In this document: piece by piece, positions 9,301 to 15,862 of the stretch
Layout: the number at the start of each line of letters is the position of its first letter
Position numbering within the stretch: position 1 is the stretch's first letter
Virus record (IMG/VR): IMGVR_UViG_3300042338_000470
Span: 1 to 31,269 of that record
Length of the DNA: 31,269 nt
Reading direction: 5' to 3' (one strand)
Origin: a virus
Position numbers and translations under genes: made by a program
Notes under the pieces: model-generated
Told to the model about the DNA's origin: nothing
Database searches by the model: none
What the model saw: the letters and a program-made list of their open reading frames with translations, nothing else

Positions 9301-10708
9301 TCTTTTGAATTCATCCTTTAGCCATGTGTCAGTGACATACGATGGCTCTTCCTTGAGATATTACACGAACGGTGTTTTGAGGGATACAGAGGTTGTTAAT
9401 GGGACTCCAATTGCATGGTCATCAAAAGATGTTTGCATAGGGGGAAGGGGGGCTTCGTTTTCCGCAGGAGCAGAGCAACCACCTTCCGCCTTCAGAAGTT
9501 TTTATATTGATGAATTCGCTATCTTCAATAAATCCTTTAGTGACAAGGAAGTGTTGAATCATTACATAGAAACACAGATGCAGCCTGTTCGTATCATGCC
9601 ATTCATTTACGGTAATGATGCAACGGTTCAGGAATTGATTGACAATATAAGCCTTGCTGACCTTGGAAGATTCTATATTGACGAAAACGGAATAGCTAAA
9701 TACGAACACTACCATAGGTTTTTTGAATCATCTATTGCTCAGCATGCAAATACTCAATTTACTCTTTCAGATACATCTAATATTATAGATGCAAGTTACG
9801 CAGTCCAGTTGCAAACCAATAAAGTTGTTGTTAAAGTAAATAAAGTTGCCAATAATTTAGTTTCAAAACAAGGATTGTGGAGAGCGGAAGACCCGACTAC
9901 TCTTGGAATTACATCTCTTTCGTCTAATGTCAGTAACTCAGCTACTAGTATTAATGTTGTATCTACTGACAACCCTTTCTTCCCAAAATCTGGTTTTTTA
10001 AAAATTAATGATGAAATCATTAAGTACAGTGGAATTTCTAGTAACTCTTTTACTTCGGTTGAGCGAGCACAGTTTGATACCGTTGCGTCATCTCATTTAA
10101 CTACTAACCTTGTGAGAGAGGTAAAGAAGTACGATCTTCTATACGATAAATCACCGGCCTTCAGAGTTGAGAACCCGTTGATCACGAATCTTTCACTAGT
10201 GAACCCGCCTAAGGTAGAGATGATAACATTCAATCCCACTCCATACGGAGCTTTGCTCATTGTTGCCGCATCCAACAATACCGTTTCTGGTGAGATTGTG
10301 TATCTTGAGGGGGAAAACCCTCTTACCAATGAAAAGAATTTTGCTTCAATTGCGGGCATACCAGTTGTGTTTACCGAAAACACTGGCGATGTAAAAGAGA
10401 AGAAAGCCGTTCTTGATGACAACATTAGAAAGTACGGCCTTAAAGAGCTGATAATTGAAAATGAATTCATTACAGACCTTGACCACGCCCAGAGGTTGGC
10501 TACTTTTATTATTGACAAAATGAGTGAGCCAGTCCCCATTATTAATTTAAACATCACTCCGATACCCACCATGCAATTAGGGGACCGAATACGAATATCT
10601 TCAATGGATTCTTTTGATATAATAGATGGAGACTATTGGGTTATAAGCTCTGACTTTAGCTATAGCGAGACATTATCTCAGTCAATAGTTGTAAGGAAGG
10701 TGGTTTAA
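6359..10708 (+). CDS. Large tail/receptor-binding protein with LamG and cupredoxin-like domains
   Basis: A 1449-residue virion protein with a strong GGAGGA ribosome site. The N-terminal ~350 residues look like a tail hub/adaptor. Two short beta-rich modules recur, at residues about 341-417 and 1181-1254: FP-x-G, E-x-I/V, ERGIGGT or ERAQFDT, then A-x-SH. Residues about 770-1070 resemble a concanavalin A-like/LamG fold (AFSIELYAKF, then HVSVTYDGSSLRYYTNGVL, then FYIDEFAIFN). It is interrupted at about 822-922 by a cupredoxin-like segment with His861, Cys908, His911 and Met914. The C-terminal part (GRFYIDENG, then LGDRIRI) resembles siphoviral tail proteins that close the tail tip. It probably binds host surface glycan. 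The fold assignments are by eye. Confidence 0.8.
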   Translation: MLEYGLYGKEISSSFNSAYTSISQKVKPLIIVDWLDSRHVDKFGNTEIASTTSTLSQPTSAFVQSSASGMLANGRSLSEREIQFNRSRHANFYFTPNESINGIERQSFTWAVCDAKDVNGKVITANGQWHCLPSTKDENYEFGYQSSSKSTSNLHATLNGYEFSSPVVMTYAFTERKVNVINVITSEYNGQIKSYNVKAYNQTVNLVYNEDAEIPEDSYFLEHNLIGVSSNNINKIVVTVYTTKNPLDHARVNEVCPIYREDMTDYVINFDVSKVRDVHETSLPIGGSGSSTSSITFDNGGKDFNLFSSSSTYGKYMKKDIRVKVSAGWGIGSANQESASAVLSANVTSTSNVWTVNSVNDFPAGGVGDDYVLTINSSNIYKERVLARKGTGNSFDIIERGIGGTVARSHAAGSAIFFDAFEYAPYGIFYVDEWQGSSSSMTVSANLTDRSKFGQEKMITKGFLLQEVTVAEAVEHLTLMTNYPKSDIEYLLNPAKTYAKSNCILHLGFDEKDVDRASAQRIVSSSLRARIVEIPSTDLNSVRDIKLDANDRNRSSYEKALDINGFIAPSLTTTSKEISSNNVVALNFVSGNFTSKNNDVIDSYFNGVFDGYYIPAESGLRNIVISINKGGVRVYLNKIKIIDEWYVIDTGTNTPEVLYSDSYDMVAGKPYELRIEFFTEQHIENEPFKISLLTEHDSTLYYIDSSECYTMVAGDRIGVKNESSYLTFASNTWTPTANVDYVNRSSRTNDAVYIGPVKISEPSGVVSDQESKSILLESNSYLRVPYHISYDVTNSSSASHTGAFSIELYAKFHTPSVSVIADPITVTNSGASSYLVNGVPNATIAMVRGGLYTFQVNATGHPFWIQTSPGAHNPANVVTSGIVNNGAAVGTITFQVPADAPSTLYYVCQNHSVMAGTITVTGTTSPHGSFMGDGEYVSNWNNSNSSSGFEFFNNSSENGFKIKVLAANSAVLTKTVSSASPLLNSSFSHVSVTYDGSSLRYYTNGVLRDTEVVNGTPIAWSSKDVCIGGRGASFSAGAEQPPSAFRSFYIDEFAIFNKSFSDKEVLNHYIETQMQPVRIMPFIYGNDATVQELIDNISLADLGRFYIDENGIAKYEHYHRFFESSIAQHANTQFTLSDTSNIIDASYAVQLQTNKVVVKVNKVANNLVSKQGLWRAEDPTTLGITSLSSNVSNSATSINVVSTDNPFFPKSGFLKINDEIIKYSGISSNSFTSVERAQFDTVASSHLTTNLVREVKKYDLLYDKSPAFRVENPLITNLSLVNPPKVEMITFNPTPYGALLIVAASNNTVSGEIVYLEGENPLTNEKNFASIAGIPVVFTENTGDVKEKKAVLDDNIRKYGLKELIIENEFITDLDHAQRLATFIIDKMSEPVPIINLNITPIPTMQLGDRIRISSMDSFDIIDGDYWVISSDFSYSETLSQSIVVRKVV
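8822..9124 (+). other. Cupredoxin-like domain inserted in LamG domain
   Basis: This segment of the large tail protein starts with ITVTNSG and ends with TITVTG. It has a His in GHPFWIQT (residue 861) and the block YYVCQNHSVMAG with Cys908, His911 and Met914. The C-x2-H-x2-M spacing is that of the type 1 copper protein amicyanin. Similar HPF...YYxCQNHxxM modules occur in marine phage structural proteins, as I recall. Whether it binds copper cannot be seen from sequence. Confidence 0.65.
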
Positions 10709-12186
10709 TGGCTTCTAGGTTCTCCTCTGGAATTTCCGAGGGTTGCATATTATTTTTTCAAGGTGGTCATGATCACAATGGTATATCTTCGTCATTAATA
10801 GATACAGCCAGTTATTCAATTTATGACTTTGTTGTCGGGAATGTTGGGTCATCAAGCAGACAGGCTAATCAGCAAAAGAATTTTGATAGCTTGAAATCTG
10901 TTATTTCAAACATAGTTAAAACAGATGTGCTCGGGCCATCGGGTGTTCGGTTGAATCCTAACTCAATCCAGTCGATACATATAGAAGCCGGTGCTGTTAC
11001 GGCTAGTGAGCTGTCTGCGAATATTGTATTGGTTAATAATATTATTAGAAGCAGTAATTTCGATGGCAATGTCGCAGCTAATGGTTCAATAACATCAAAT
11101 GGCACTGTGGGTTGGGCAATATCTGGTGACGGCTCAGCTGTTTTTGATTCTAGTTATATTCGTGGAACAATTACAGCTGGGGCTGTATCAACGCCTGGAA
11201 TTGATATTGACGCAAACGGGAATCTGACTGCCAATGCTTTTTCGCTTTTTGGAAATGGTGCAATCGTAACATCAAGCGGCAATTTTAGCGTCAGTGCTGG
11301 CGGGGCTTTATCCGCAACTGGCGCAAACATTAGCGGGCAAATAGACGCGACATCGGGAACAGTTGGTAACTGGGATATCAGTGGGGGTAATATTATATCT
11401 TCAGATGGCAAAATTAGTCTTATTAATGATGATGGGGATACAGTAATTATTGCTCAAAGCGATATCGGGACATTTGCTTCATTAAATGGAGATGGCAGCA
11501 TAATCGCACTTGAAGACGGTATAGAGACATCAATCAATGTCCCCTATGTTTTTGAGGGCGGGACTGTTTATACTTTTATAGTTAAACAAGTCAGTCAGCC
11601 TTTGAATGCGGTCAGGATAGCCCCTGGAAAACTTTTTGTAACAAGCCCAAGCGAGGGAATAGCATTAGATATGACTAACGGAATATTTTCAACTCTTCCA
11701 ATCCAGAGCACCAGCACGGTTGAGATGGAGACGGGTCAGGTCAATGGTATAGGTATAATATATCCTGGAATTACAACTGGTCCAGGTACTGCTAATTATA
11801 TGGGGCTTGTTTGGAATAACCCAGATATACGAGGAACAGTTGATAATGTCGTATCGGCTGTTCTTGGAACGGTGTCGGATGTAAGATCAAAGTCAAATAT
11901 TTTAGATGCAGAAAATACTTGGCTAAATAAATTATATGATTCATTAAGGGTCGTATCTTTTAACCCAGTAGATTTGCTAGACGAAGAAAATCTGCACCTA
12001 TACCCAAGAAGACTTGGCTTAATAGCTCAGGAACTTAATGAGATTCTGCCTGATCTAGTAGTTTCAGCAAATCCGTATGATGAGGAAGCTTTTCTTTCAG
12101 TCAATTATCTTGGGTTGGTCCCTTATTTAATACAAGCAGTACAGGATCTAAACAATCGTGTCAAAGAACTAGAAAGTAAGGTATAA
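10708..12186 (+). CDS. Tail fibre-like protein with C-terminal peptidase S74 chaperone
   Basis: A 492-residue protein whose ATG overlaps the previous stop (TAATG) after an AAGGTGG site. The N-terminus has FQGGHDHNG, often seen in phage fibre proteins. The middle is Gly/Ser/Ala-rich beta repeat material (GTVGWAISGDGSAVF, SGTVGNWDISGG) typical of trimeric shafts. The last ~105 residues match the endosialidase-type intramolecular chaperone (peptidase S74). They contain SDVRSKSNI with the proposed catalytic pair Ser390 and Lys395, then LGLIAQELNEILPDLV, and a final SVNYLGLVPYLIQAVQDL helix. In this family the chaperone trimerises the fibre and then cuts itself off before Ser390, so the mature protein would be about 389 residues. 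Confidence 0.88.
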   Translation: MASRFSSGISEGCILFFQGGHDHNGISSSLIDTASYSIYDFVVGNVGSSSRQANQQKNFDSLKSVISNIVKTDVLGPSGVRLNPNSIQSIHIEAGAVTASELSANIVLVNNIIRSSNFDGNVAANGSITSNGTVGWAISGDGSAVFDSSYIRGTITAGAVSTPGIDIDANGNLTANAFSLFGNGAIVTSSGNFSVSAGGALSATGANISGQIDATSGTVGNWDISGGNIISSDGKISLINDDGDTVIIAQSDIGTFASLNGDGSIIALEDGIETSINVPYVFEGGTVYTFIVKQVSQPLNAVRIAPGKLFVTSPSEGIALDMTNGIFSTLPIQSTSTVEMETGQVNGIGIIYPGITTGPGTANYMGLVWNNPDIRGTVDNVVSAVLGTVSDVRSKSNILDAENTWLNKLYDSLRVVSFNPVDLLDEENLHLYPRRLGLIAQELNEILPDLVVSANPYDEEAFLSVNYLGLVPYLIQAVQDLNNRVKELESKV

Positions 12187-12187
12187 T
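12158..12187 (+). promoter_or_regulatory. Possible promoter for a leaderless message
   Basis: A perfect TATAAT at 12182-12187 lies six bases before the ATG at 12194. A weak GTGTCA (4/6 match) stands 18 bases upstream of it. The gene at 12194 has no clear ribosome site at normal spacing. The TATAAT also contains the previous stop codon, so it may be chance. Confidence 0.25.
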
Positions 12188-12193
12188 AGATAA

Positions 12194-12859
12194 ATGGCTT
12201 ACGAGAACTACACTTTTGTATCATGGACAGACGGTACCCCAATCAGCTCAGACAGGCTTGCGCAGATGTCCATGAATATGGAACAAATTCGGGACTTCAA
12301 TGATGCCAAGCCCGCAGGTGTTCTTGAATTTATACAATTAACAACAAACAATGTTGTTTCAAATGTTAGCAATACAGATACTCAAATACTAGCCTTAACC
12401 AATCCTGTTGGCGGGTCTGATCAAAGAGTGACAATACAGCCGAATAGGTACTACAAGGCTACTTGCGTATTCCCTGGGTTCACCATACTCGGTAAAGGCG
12501 CTGAGGACTGCAAATTAACTTTAAAAATATTTAATGCGGTCTCAAATGGGTACGCAGGAACTAGTCCTGTTATGGAATGGAACTTCACTCCATCTCCTCA
12601 TATATTTTACAACACTGCGGCGAACGCTAATGTCTTGACAAGCGGGTCCACCTTCAAGCAAGATAGCGGGCGCGTTGGCGCGGGCACCTACTCTGTCTAC
12701 CTAGAGTCAGGCGGCGGTCTTAATGCGAATTCATTTTCTGTCTCTGTCTCACGAGTTTTTGGTACATCTGGCGCAACAAACGCTCCTCAAGTTAGCGTTA
12801 ATCCGACATCAACAGAAAAATTGCAACTTATTATTGAAGACGCTGGCGCAAGCGTATAG
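12194..12859 (+). CDS. Probable minor tail/virion protein
   Basis: A 221-residue protein. The N-terminus (SWTDGTPISSDRLAQMS) resembles a short conserved start found in tail-associated proteins of actinobacteriophages. The rest is beta-rich, with alternating polar and hydrophobic stretches and many Gly/Ser/Asn, ending KLQLIIEDAG. No enzymatic motif is visible. It closes the tail module, directly after the fibre protein, so a tail tip or fibre-accessory role is likely. The ribosome site is poor: only AAGG about 12 bases upstream. A TATAAT just upstream raises the possibility of a leaderless start. Confidence 0.65.
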   Translation: MAYENYTFVSWTDGTPISSDRLAQMSMNMEQIRDFNDAKPAGVLEFIQLTTNNVVSNVSNTDTQILALTNPVGGSDQRVTIQPNRYYKATCVFPGFTILGKGAEDCKLTLKIFNAVSNGYAGTSPVMEWNFTPSPHIFYNTAANANVLTSGSTFKQDSGRVGAGTYSVYLESGGGLNANSFSVSVSRVFGTSGATNAPQVSVNPTSTEKLQLIIEDAGASV

Positions 12860-12861
12860 TC

Positions 12862-13266
12862 ATGGGGCAACTAGCCTCTAGAAGAGATGACATTGAATGG
12901 TCAATAAGAAGTGTCTCTGGAGAGAATAATCCAAACTATGGCGGCGGAAAGTATATTGATGATAAAGGCTATGTTCGGATATTAAATCAAGAACATCCTT
13001 TTAGCATTAAAGGTTATATATACGAGCACAGGGCGGTGTTTGAGCAATATCTGGGGCGATTCCTGCAGCCATGGGAAACGGTGCATCATATTAATGAAAT
13101 AAAGGCTGATAATAGAGTGGGCAACTTATATCTATGTACAGTGCCGGAACATAGCGCTGTGCATAGAGAAGGGAAGAAGCCAACTAATGAGCATCGTCAA
13201 AAAATGAGGGCAAATATGAAAAAAAGAAATAAAGAAACTAGAGATGGCAGAGTAAAAAAAATATAA
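12862..13266 (+). CDS. HNH endonuclease, free-standing (HNH_3 type)
   Basis: A 134-residue HNH nuclease. The order of motifs is typical of the HNH_3 family: GYVRI, then YIYEHRAVFEQYLGR, then ETVHHINEIKADNRVGNLYL, then EHSAVH. The HH pair, the DNR-x2-NL block and the final His provide the metal-binding beta-beta-alpha core. Flanking GENNPNYGGG and a basic KPTNEHRQKMRANMKKR tail resemble NUMOD3-like DNA-contact modules of homing enzymes. It begins two bases after the tail gene's stop with no good ribosome site, so translation may be coupled. Free-standing HNH genes are common mobile insertions in phages. Here it sits exactly between the tail and replication modules. Confidence 0.9.
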   Translation: MGQLASRRDDIEWSIRSVSGENNPNYGGGKYIDDKGYVRILNQEHPFSIKGYIYEHRAVFEQYLGRFLQPWETVHHINEIKADNRVGNLYLCTVPEHSAVHREGKKPTNEHRQKMRANMKKRNKETRDGRVKKI

Positions 13267-13276
13267 AAACCCATTC

Positions 13277-13308
13277 TTGACAACATTCCTCATTCAACCG
13301 TGTATAAT
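13277..13308 (+). promoter_or_regulatory. Promoter for replication operon, probably leaderless
   Basis: TTGACA at 13277-13282 and TATAAT at 13303-13308 both match the sigma70/SigA consensus perfectly, but the spacer is 20 bases, longer than the usual 16-18. Transcription should start about seven bases after the -10, at 13315-13316, which is the A of the ATG. No ribosome site precedes that ATG. This is one of only three gaps longer than about 40 bases in the window and lies at the module boundary. Confidence 0.6.
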
Positions 13309-13315
13309 TAACCTT

Positions 13316-14482
13316 ATGAAAATTTGCGAAGCTGATAACTGTAATCAAGAATTTGAACCAAATACGGCAAACCATAAATATGCAGACAAGGAGTGTCGTA
13401 GATCAATCGACAGTTCTGGTATCTGCAAATACAGAAGAGAGAAAGGTTTATTCGAAGTGCCTAAAGATCCATTAAGCGGAGAAATCCCTAATTCAGATGC
13501 TGAGCTAAGAGTTGCATTCACACGGCTTCAGCAGGAATACAATAAAGTAAAAACTAAGAATGATGATTTAGCTGATGCTATTTATCAAGCGGTGAAAGAA
13601 GACATTGCTAATAATAAATACAAGTCAGTTGCTAAGCCAGTCTTGACAAAAAAGAAGGGCGGAGAAGAAGTTGCCGTTGCTGTTCTTGCTGACTGGCAAT
13701 TAGCAAAGATCACTCCTGATTATAATTCACAAATCTGTGAAGAGAGAATTAATCTTTTTGCTGAAAAGGTGATAGAGCTGACAAACATCCAAAGACAAGA
13801 CCACCCAGTCAAGGAGTTGAGAATCTGGGCCCTCGGTGACATCATTGAAGGCGAGCTGATATTCCCGGGTCAATCTTTCTTGGTTGATGGCGGTCTGTAT
13901 AGACAGATCACTGTTGATGGACCACGGATTATGAAAAACTTCATTAACAAAATGTTGGAGAACTTCGAAAAAGTAACATTTGTTGGAGTGATTGGTAATC
14001 ATGGTTCTATTGGTGGTCGTGCTCGCAGAGACCACGATCCTGAAACCAATGGTGACAGGATGCTTTACCGCATCACTCAGCTTATGTTTGAAAAAGAAAA
14101 GCGGATTGAATTTAAGATTCCAGACGGTCGTGGTGAACGACATTGGTATGCTATTGACAAGATTGGGAATTATAAAGCAATGCTCTGTCATGGCGATCAG
14201 TTCAATAGTCTTTCATCATTTCATACTTTCCAGAAAAAAGCGTATGGCTGGAAGATTGGCGCTCTTGATGAGGACTTTGATGACATTTACATTGGGCATT
14301 TTCATACTCCAACAAAAATGACATTCAACACGGTGCAGTTGAGAATATCAGGCAGCCCTGAATCTGTGAACACATATGCAGCCGAAGTGCTTGCTGCCGC
14401 TGGAAGACCATCGCAATCGTTGTACTTTGTACACCCTGAAAAAGGAATGGTTACGGCGGAATATAATTGCTGGTTGAACTAA
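13316..14482 (+). CDS. Calcineurin-like metallophosphoesterase
   Basis: A 388-residue enzyme, counting from the ATG at 13316; a TTG in the same frame at 13277 is part of the -35 box and unlikely to be used. Metallophosphoesterase motifs are in order: LADWQ (Asp126), GDIIEG (Asp175), GNHG (Asn228, His229), CHGD (His292) and GHFH (His328, His330). The first motif lacks the usual His (DWQ in place of DxH). Residues 1-40 carry a degenerate zinc-ribbon-like start (Cys4, Cys9, Cys27), and residues 60-110 are helical. Relatives include SbcD/Mre11-type nucleases and phosphodiesterases, but no capping domain is recognisable. As first gene of the replication operon it could process DNA ends or phosphoesters. 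Substrate unknown. Confidence 0.85.
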   Translation: MKICEADNCNQEFEPNTANHKYADKECRRSIDSSGICKYRREKGLFEVPKDPLSGEIPNSDAELRVAFTRLQQEYNKVKTKNDDLADAIYQAVKEDIANNKYKSVAKPVLTKKKGGEEVAVAVLADWQLAKITPDYNSQICEERINLFAEKVIELTNIQRQDHPVKELRIWALGDIIEGELIFPGQSFLVDGGLYRQITVDGPRIMKNFINKMLENFEKVTFVGVIGNHGSIGGRARRDHDPETNGDRMLYRITQLMFEKEKRIEFKIPDGRGERHWYAIDKIGNYKAMLCHGDQFNSLSSFHTFQKKAYGWKIGALDEDFDDIYIGHFHTPTKMTFNTVQLRISGSPESVNTYAAEVLAAAGRPSQSLYFVHPEKGMVTAEYNCWLN

Positions 14483-14709
14483 TGCTGGTAAATAAAATTA
14501 CTGATTTTAGGTGTGTATTTTGCGGTGGTAAGAAGATGATTGGATCTCAATACTATGCTATGCGCAAAAATTGGGTGGATGTTACATGTATTCATTGCGC
14601 TGATAGTAAGGATATTGAAGTCAGAAAGCTCAATACGATATTGAGAGCCTTTGACTTAAAAACAATAGAGGAGCGATATGAACTTGCAGACGAAGATCGT
14701 AGTAAATAA
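14482..14709 (+). CDS. Small zinc-ribbon protein, unknown function
   Basis: A 75-residue protein. I chose the ATG at 14482, which overlaps the previous stop (TAATG), rather than an upstream TTG. Two CxxC pairs (CVFC, then CIHC about 25 residues later) form a likely zinc ribbon. The C-terminal half is helical and charged, ending EDRSK. Small zinc ribbons of this kind in phage early operons often bind nucleic acid or RNA polymerase, but nothing here fixes the role. It overlaps the next gene by 32 bases. Confidence 0.7.
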   Translation: MLVNKITDFRCVFCGGKKMIGSQYYAMRKNWVDVTCIHCADSKDIEVRKLNTILRAFDLKTIEERYELADEDRSK

Positions 14710-15118
14710 ATTTTACAAATACGCTGATACCATAGTCAAGGTTAAGAAAATTGCAAAAAATTTAAATAAAGTTTATGTAATTGATTTGACCTCAAAAGAA
14801 GAAATGGTTCTTCCGTATGCGAATGCTGAGTTAATTATGCATAGGATATACACCATCGGTGAAGTCGCTAAGATTGTTGAAAAAAGATCAGACACTATTC
14901 GGAAATACGAAAAGCGAGGGTTGATCCCTAGTGGTAAGAAATTTAATGAAACTTGTAAAAGTTACAAAAATTGGCGCTACTATGAGAGGCAAGATGTTTA
15001 CGATATGGTATCATTTTTTAACGGGAGGACTCCAGGGAGACCTCCTAGTGAAAAGCAAATTAATGTACAAGCAAAGATAATTAGAATATCCGAAAAAGTT
15101 AAACTAGGGAGTAGGTAA
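14678..15118 (+). CDS. MerR-like HTH DNA-binding protein
   Basis: A 146-residue protein with a GAGGAG ribosome site. Residues 1-58 form a short beta-rich N-terminal part. From about residue 60 there is a MerR-type winged helix: YTIGEVAKIVEKRSDTIRKYEKRGLIP, then the wing and YERQDVYDMVSFF. The following GRTPGRPP resembles an AT-hook. It lacks the long dimerisation helix and effector domain of true MerR regulators, so it is more like an excisionase or small phage regulator. It may control this operon or act in DNA replication initiation. The binding site is unknown. Confidence 0.7.
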   Translation: MNLQTKIVVNKFYKYADTIVKVKKIAKNLNKVYVIDLTSKEEMVLPYANAELIMHRIYTIGEVAKIVEKRSDTIRKYEKRGLIPSGKKFNETCKSYKNWRYYERQDVYDMVSFFNGRTPGRPPSEKQINVQAKIIRISEKVKLGSR

Positions 15119-15120
15119 GT

Positions 15121-15327
15121 ATGGCACAGTTAAATGAAAATCAAGTTGAGATTTGGGCTTCGGTAGGCATTACGAAGAACTTGGGCAACTATGAATCACT
15201 TCGTCTTGATGCGGGAGCGAGAGTAATTACATCCAGCATTGATGATGAAAAGTCTTGGGGTAAATTGTGGGATTCAATTGATTCACAAATTGAAGCAAAA
15301 CTCCAAGAGCTCGATGCAGAGAAGTAA
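15121..15327 (+). CDS. Small conserved-type phage protein, unknown
   Basis: A 68-residue acidic protein with a GGGAG ribosome site. It contains SVGITKNLGNYESLRLDAGARV, one of the few recognisable strings. I recall similar small proteins in actinophage early regions, without known function. The C-terminal half (SWGKLWDSIDSQIEAKLQEL) is an amphipathic helix. There are no cysteines, membrane segments or catalytic motifs. The gene abuts the WhiB-like gene directly. Confidence 0.65.
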   Translation: MAQLNENQVEIWASVGITKNLGNYESLRLDAGARVITSSIDDEKSWGKLWDSIDSQIEAKLQELDAEK

Positions 15328-15618
15328 ATGTCTCACTGGACTCTTCTTGCGCTGTGCGCAAAAGATCCCAACAGTCATTACTGGTTTTCTTACAATCATA
15401 AAGAAGTTGAGTACGCAAAGAAAGTTTGCTCATCATGCTCGGTAAGAAAAGAATGTTTATTAAACGCATGGGCGGTTGAGCATATTTTTGGAGTCAATGG
15501 CGGGTACTCAGAGTTCGATATCATGCTAGAGACTTGGAAGGAGGCTAAGAAAGAAAATGATAAAAACTGGACAAGATCTGATAAGATACTTCAAAAGTTG
15601 TTGCGAAAAGCAAAATAA
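15328..15618 (+). CDS. whiB-like: WhiB-like Fe-S transcription factor
   Basis: A 96-residue WhiB-family protein. The four cluster cysteines are Cys10, Cys34, Cys37 and Cys43 (C-x23-C-x2-C-x5-C), the Wbl spacing. They are followed by the G-V-x-G-G turn as GVNGG at 55-59 and a short basic C-terminal tail. Known Wbl proteins bind a [4Fe-4S] cluster and the SigA subunit of RNA polymerase. The family turn is normally GVWGG; here Trp is replaced by Asn. Phage WhiB of mycobacteriophage TM4 represses host whiB2 and blocks septation, so host takeover or superinfection exclusion is possible here. Its presence is the best clue to an actinobacterial host. Confidence 0.88.
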   Translation: MSHWTLLALCAKDPNSHYWFSYNHKEVEYAKKVCSSCSVRKECLLNAWAVEHIFGVNGGYSEFDIMLETWKEAKKENDKNWTRSDKILQKLLRKAK

Positions 15619-15862
15619 ACTTTTAATCCCTGACTCTCCTCGTCAAGAGGCGGTTGCTGATTCACTGGCAAACTTTTATAAAACAGACAATTTGGAATTG
15701 GGAATTGATAGGTTTGTAAAAAGTAAGCCAGGCCCATTTCTAATATTTGATTTTGCGATAGAGTCAAGATCCTTTATTGAAAAGGCAGAGTTTGATAAGA
15801 AATCTAGTGATAAATTTAAGTCAATAGTCGAAGAGACAAAGAAGAGAATGGAGATTGAGTGA
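15557..15862 (+). CDS. Small helical protein upstream of helicase, unknown
   Basis: A 101-residue protein overlapping the WhiB-like gene by 62 bases and the helicase gene by 4. It is mostly helical, with SPRQEAVADSLANFYK and a charged C-terminal helix ending in a run of Lys/Glu. No family is recognised. Genes immediately upstream of a phage replicative helicase often encode helicase loaders or accessory proteins, so a loader role is a reasonable guess from position only. The long overlap argues that both frames are real coding, since this frame continues cleanly past the WhiB stop. Confidence 0.6.
   Translation: MIKTGQDLIRYFKSCCEKQNKLLIPDSPRQEAVADSLANFYKTDNLELGIDRFVKSKPGPFLIFDFAIESRSFIEKAEFDKKSSDKFKSIVEETKKRMEIE

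Noticed and set aside
13277-13315. TTG at 13277 as start of the metallophosphoesterase
   Set aside because: The TTG is the first triplet of the TTGACA box, has no ribosome site, and the added 13 residues are unlike a protein start; the ATG at 13316 fits the promoter.
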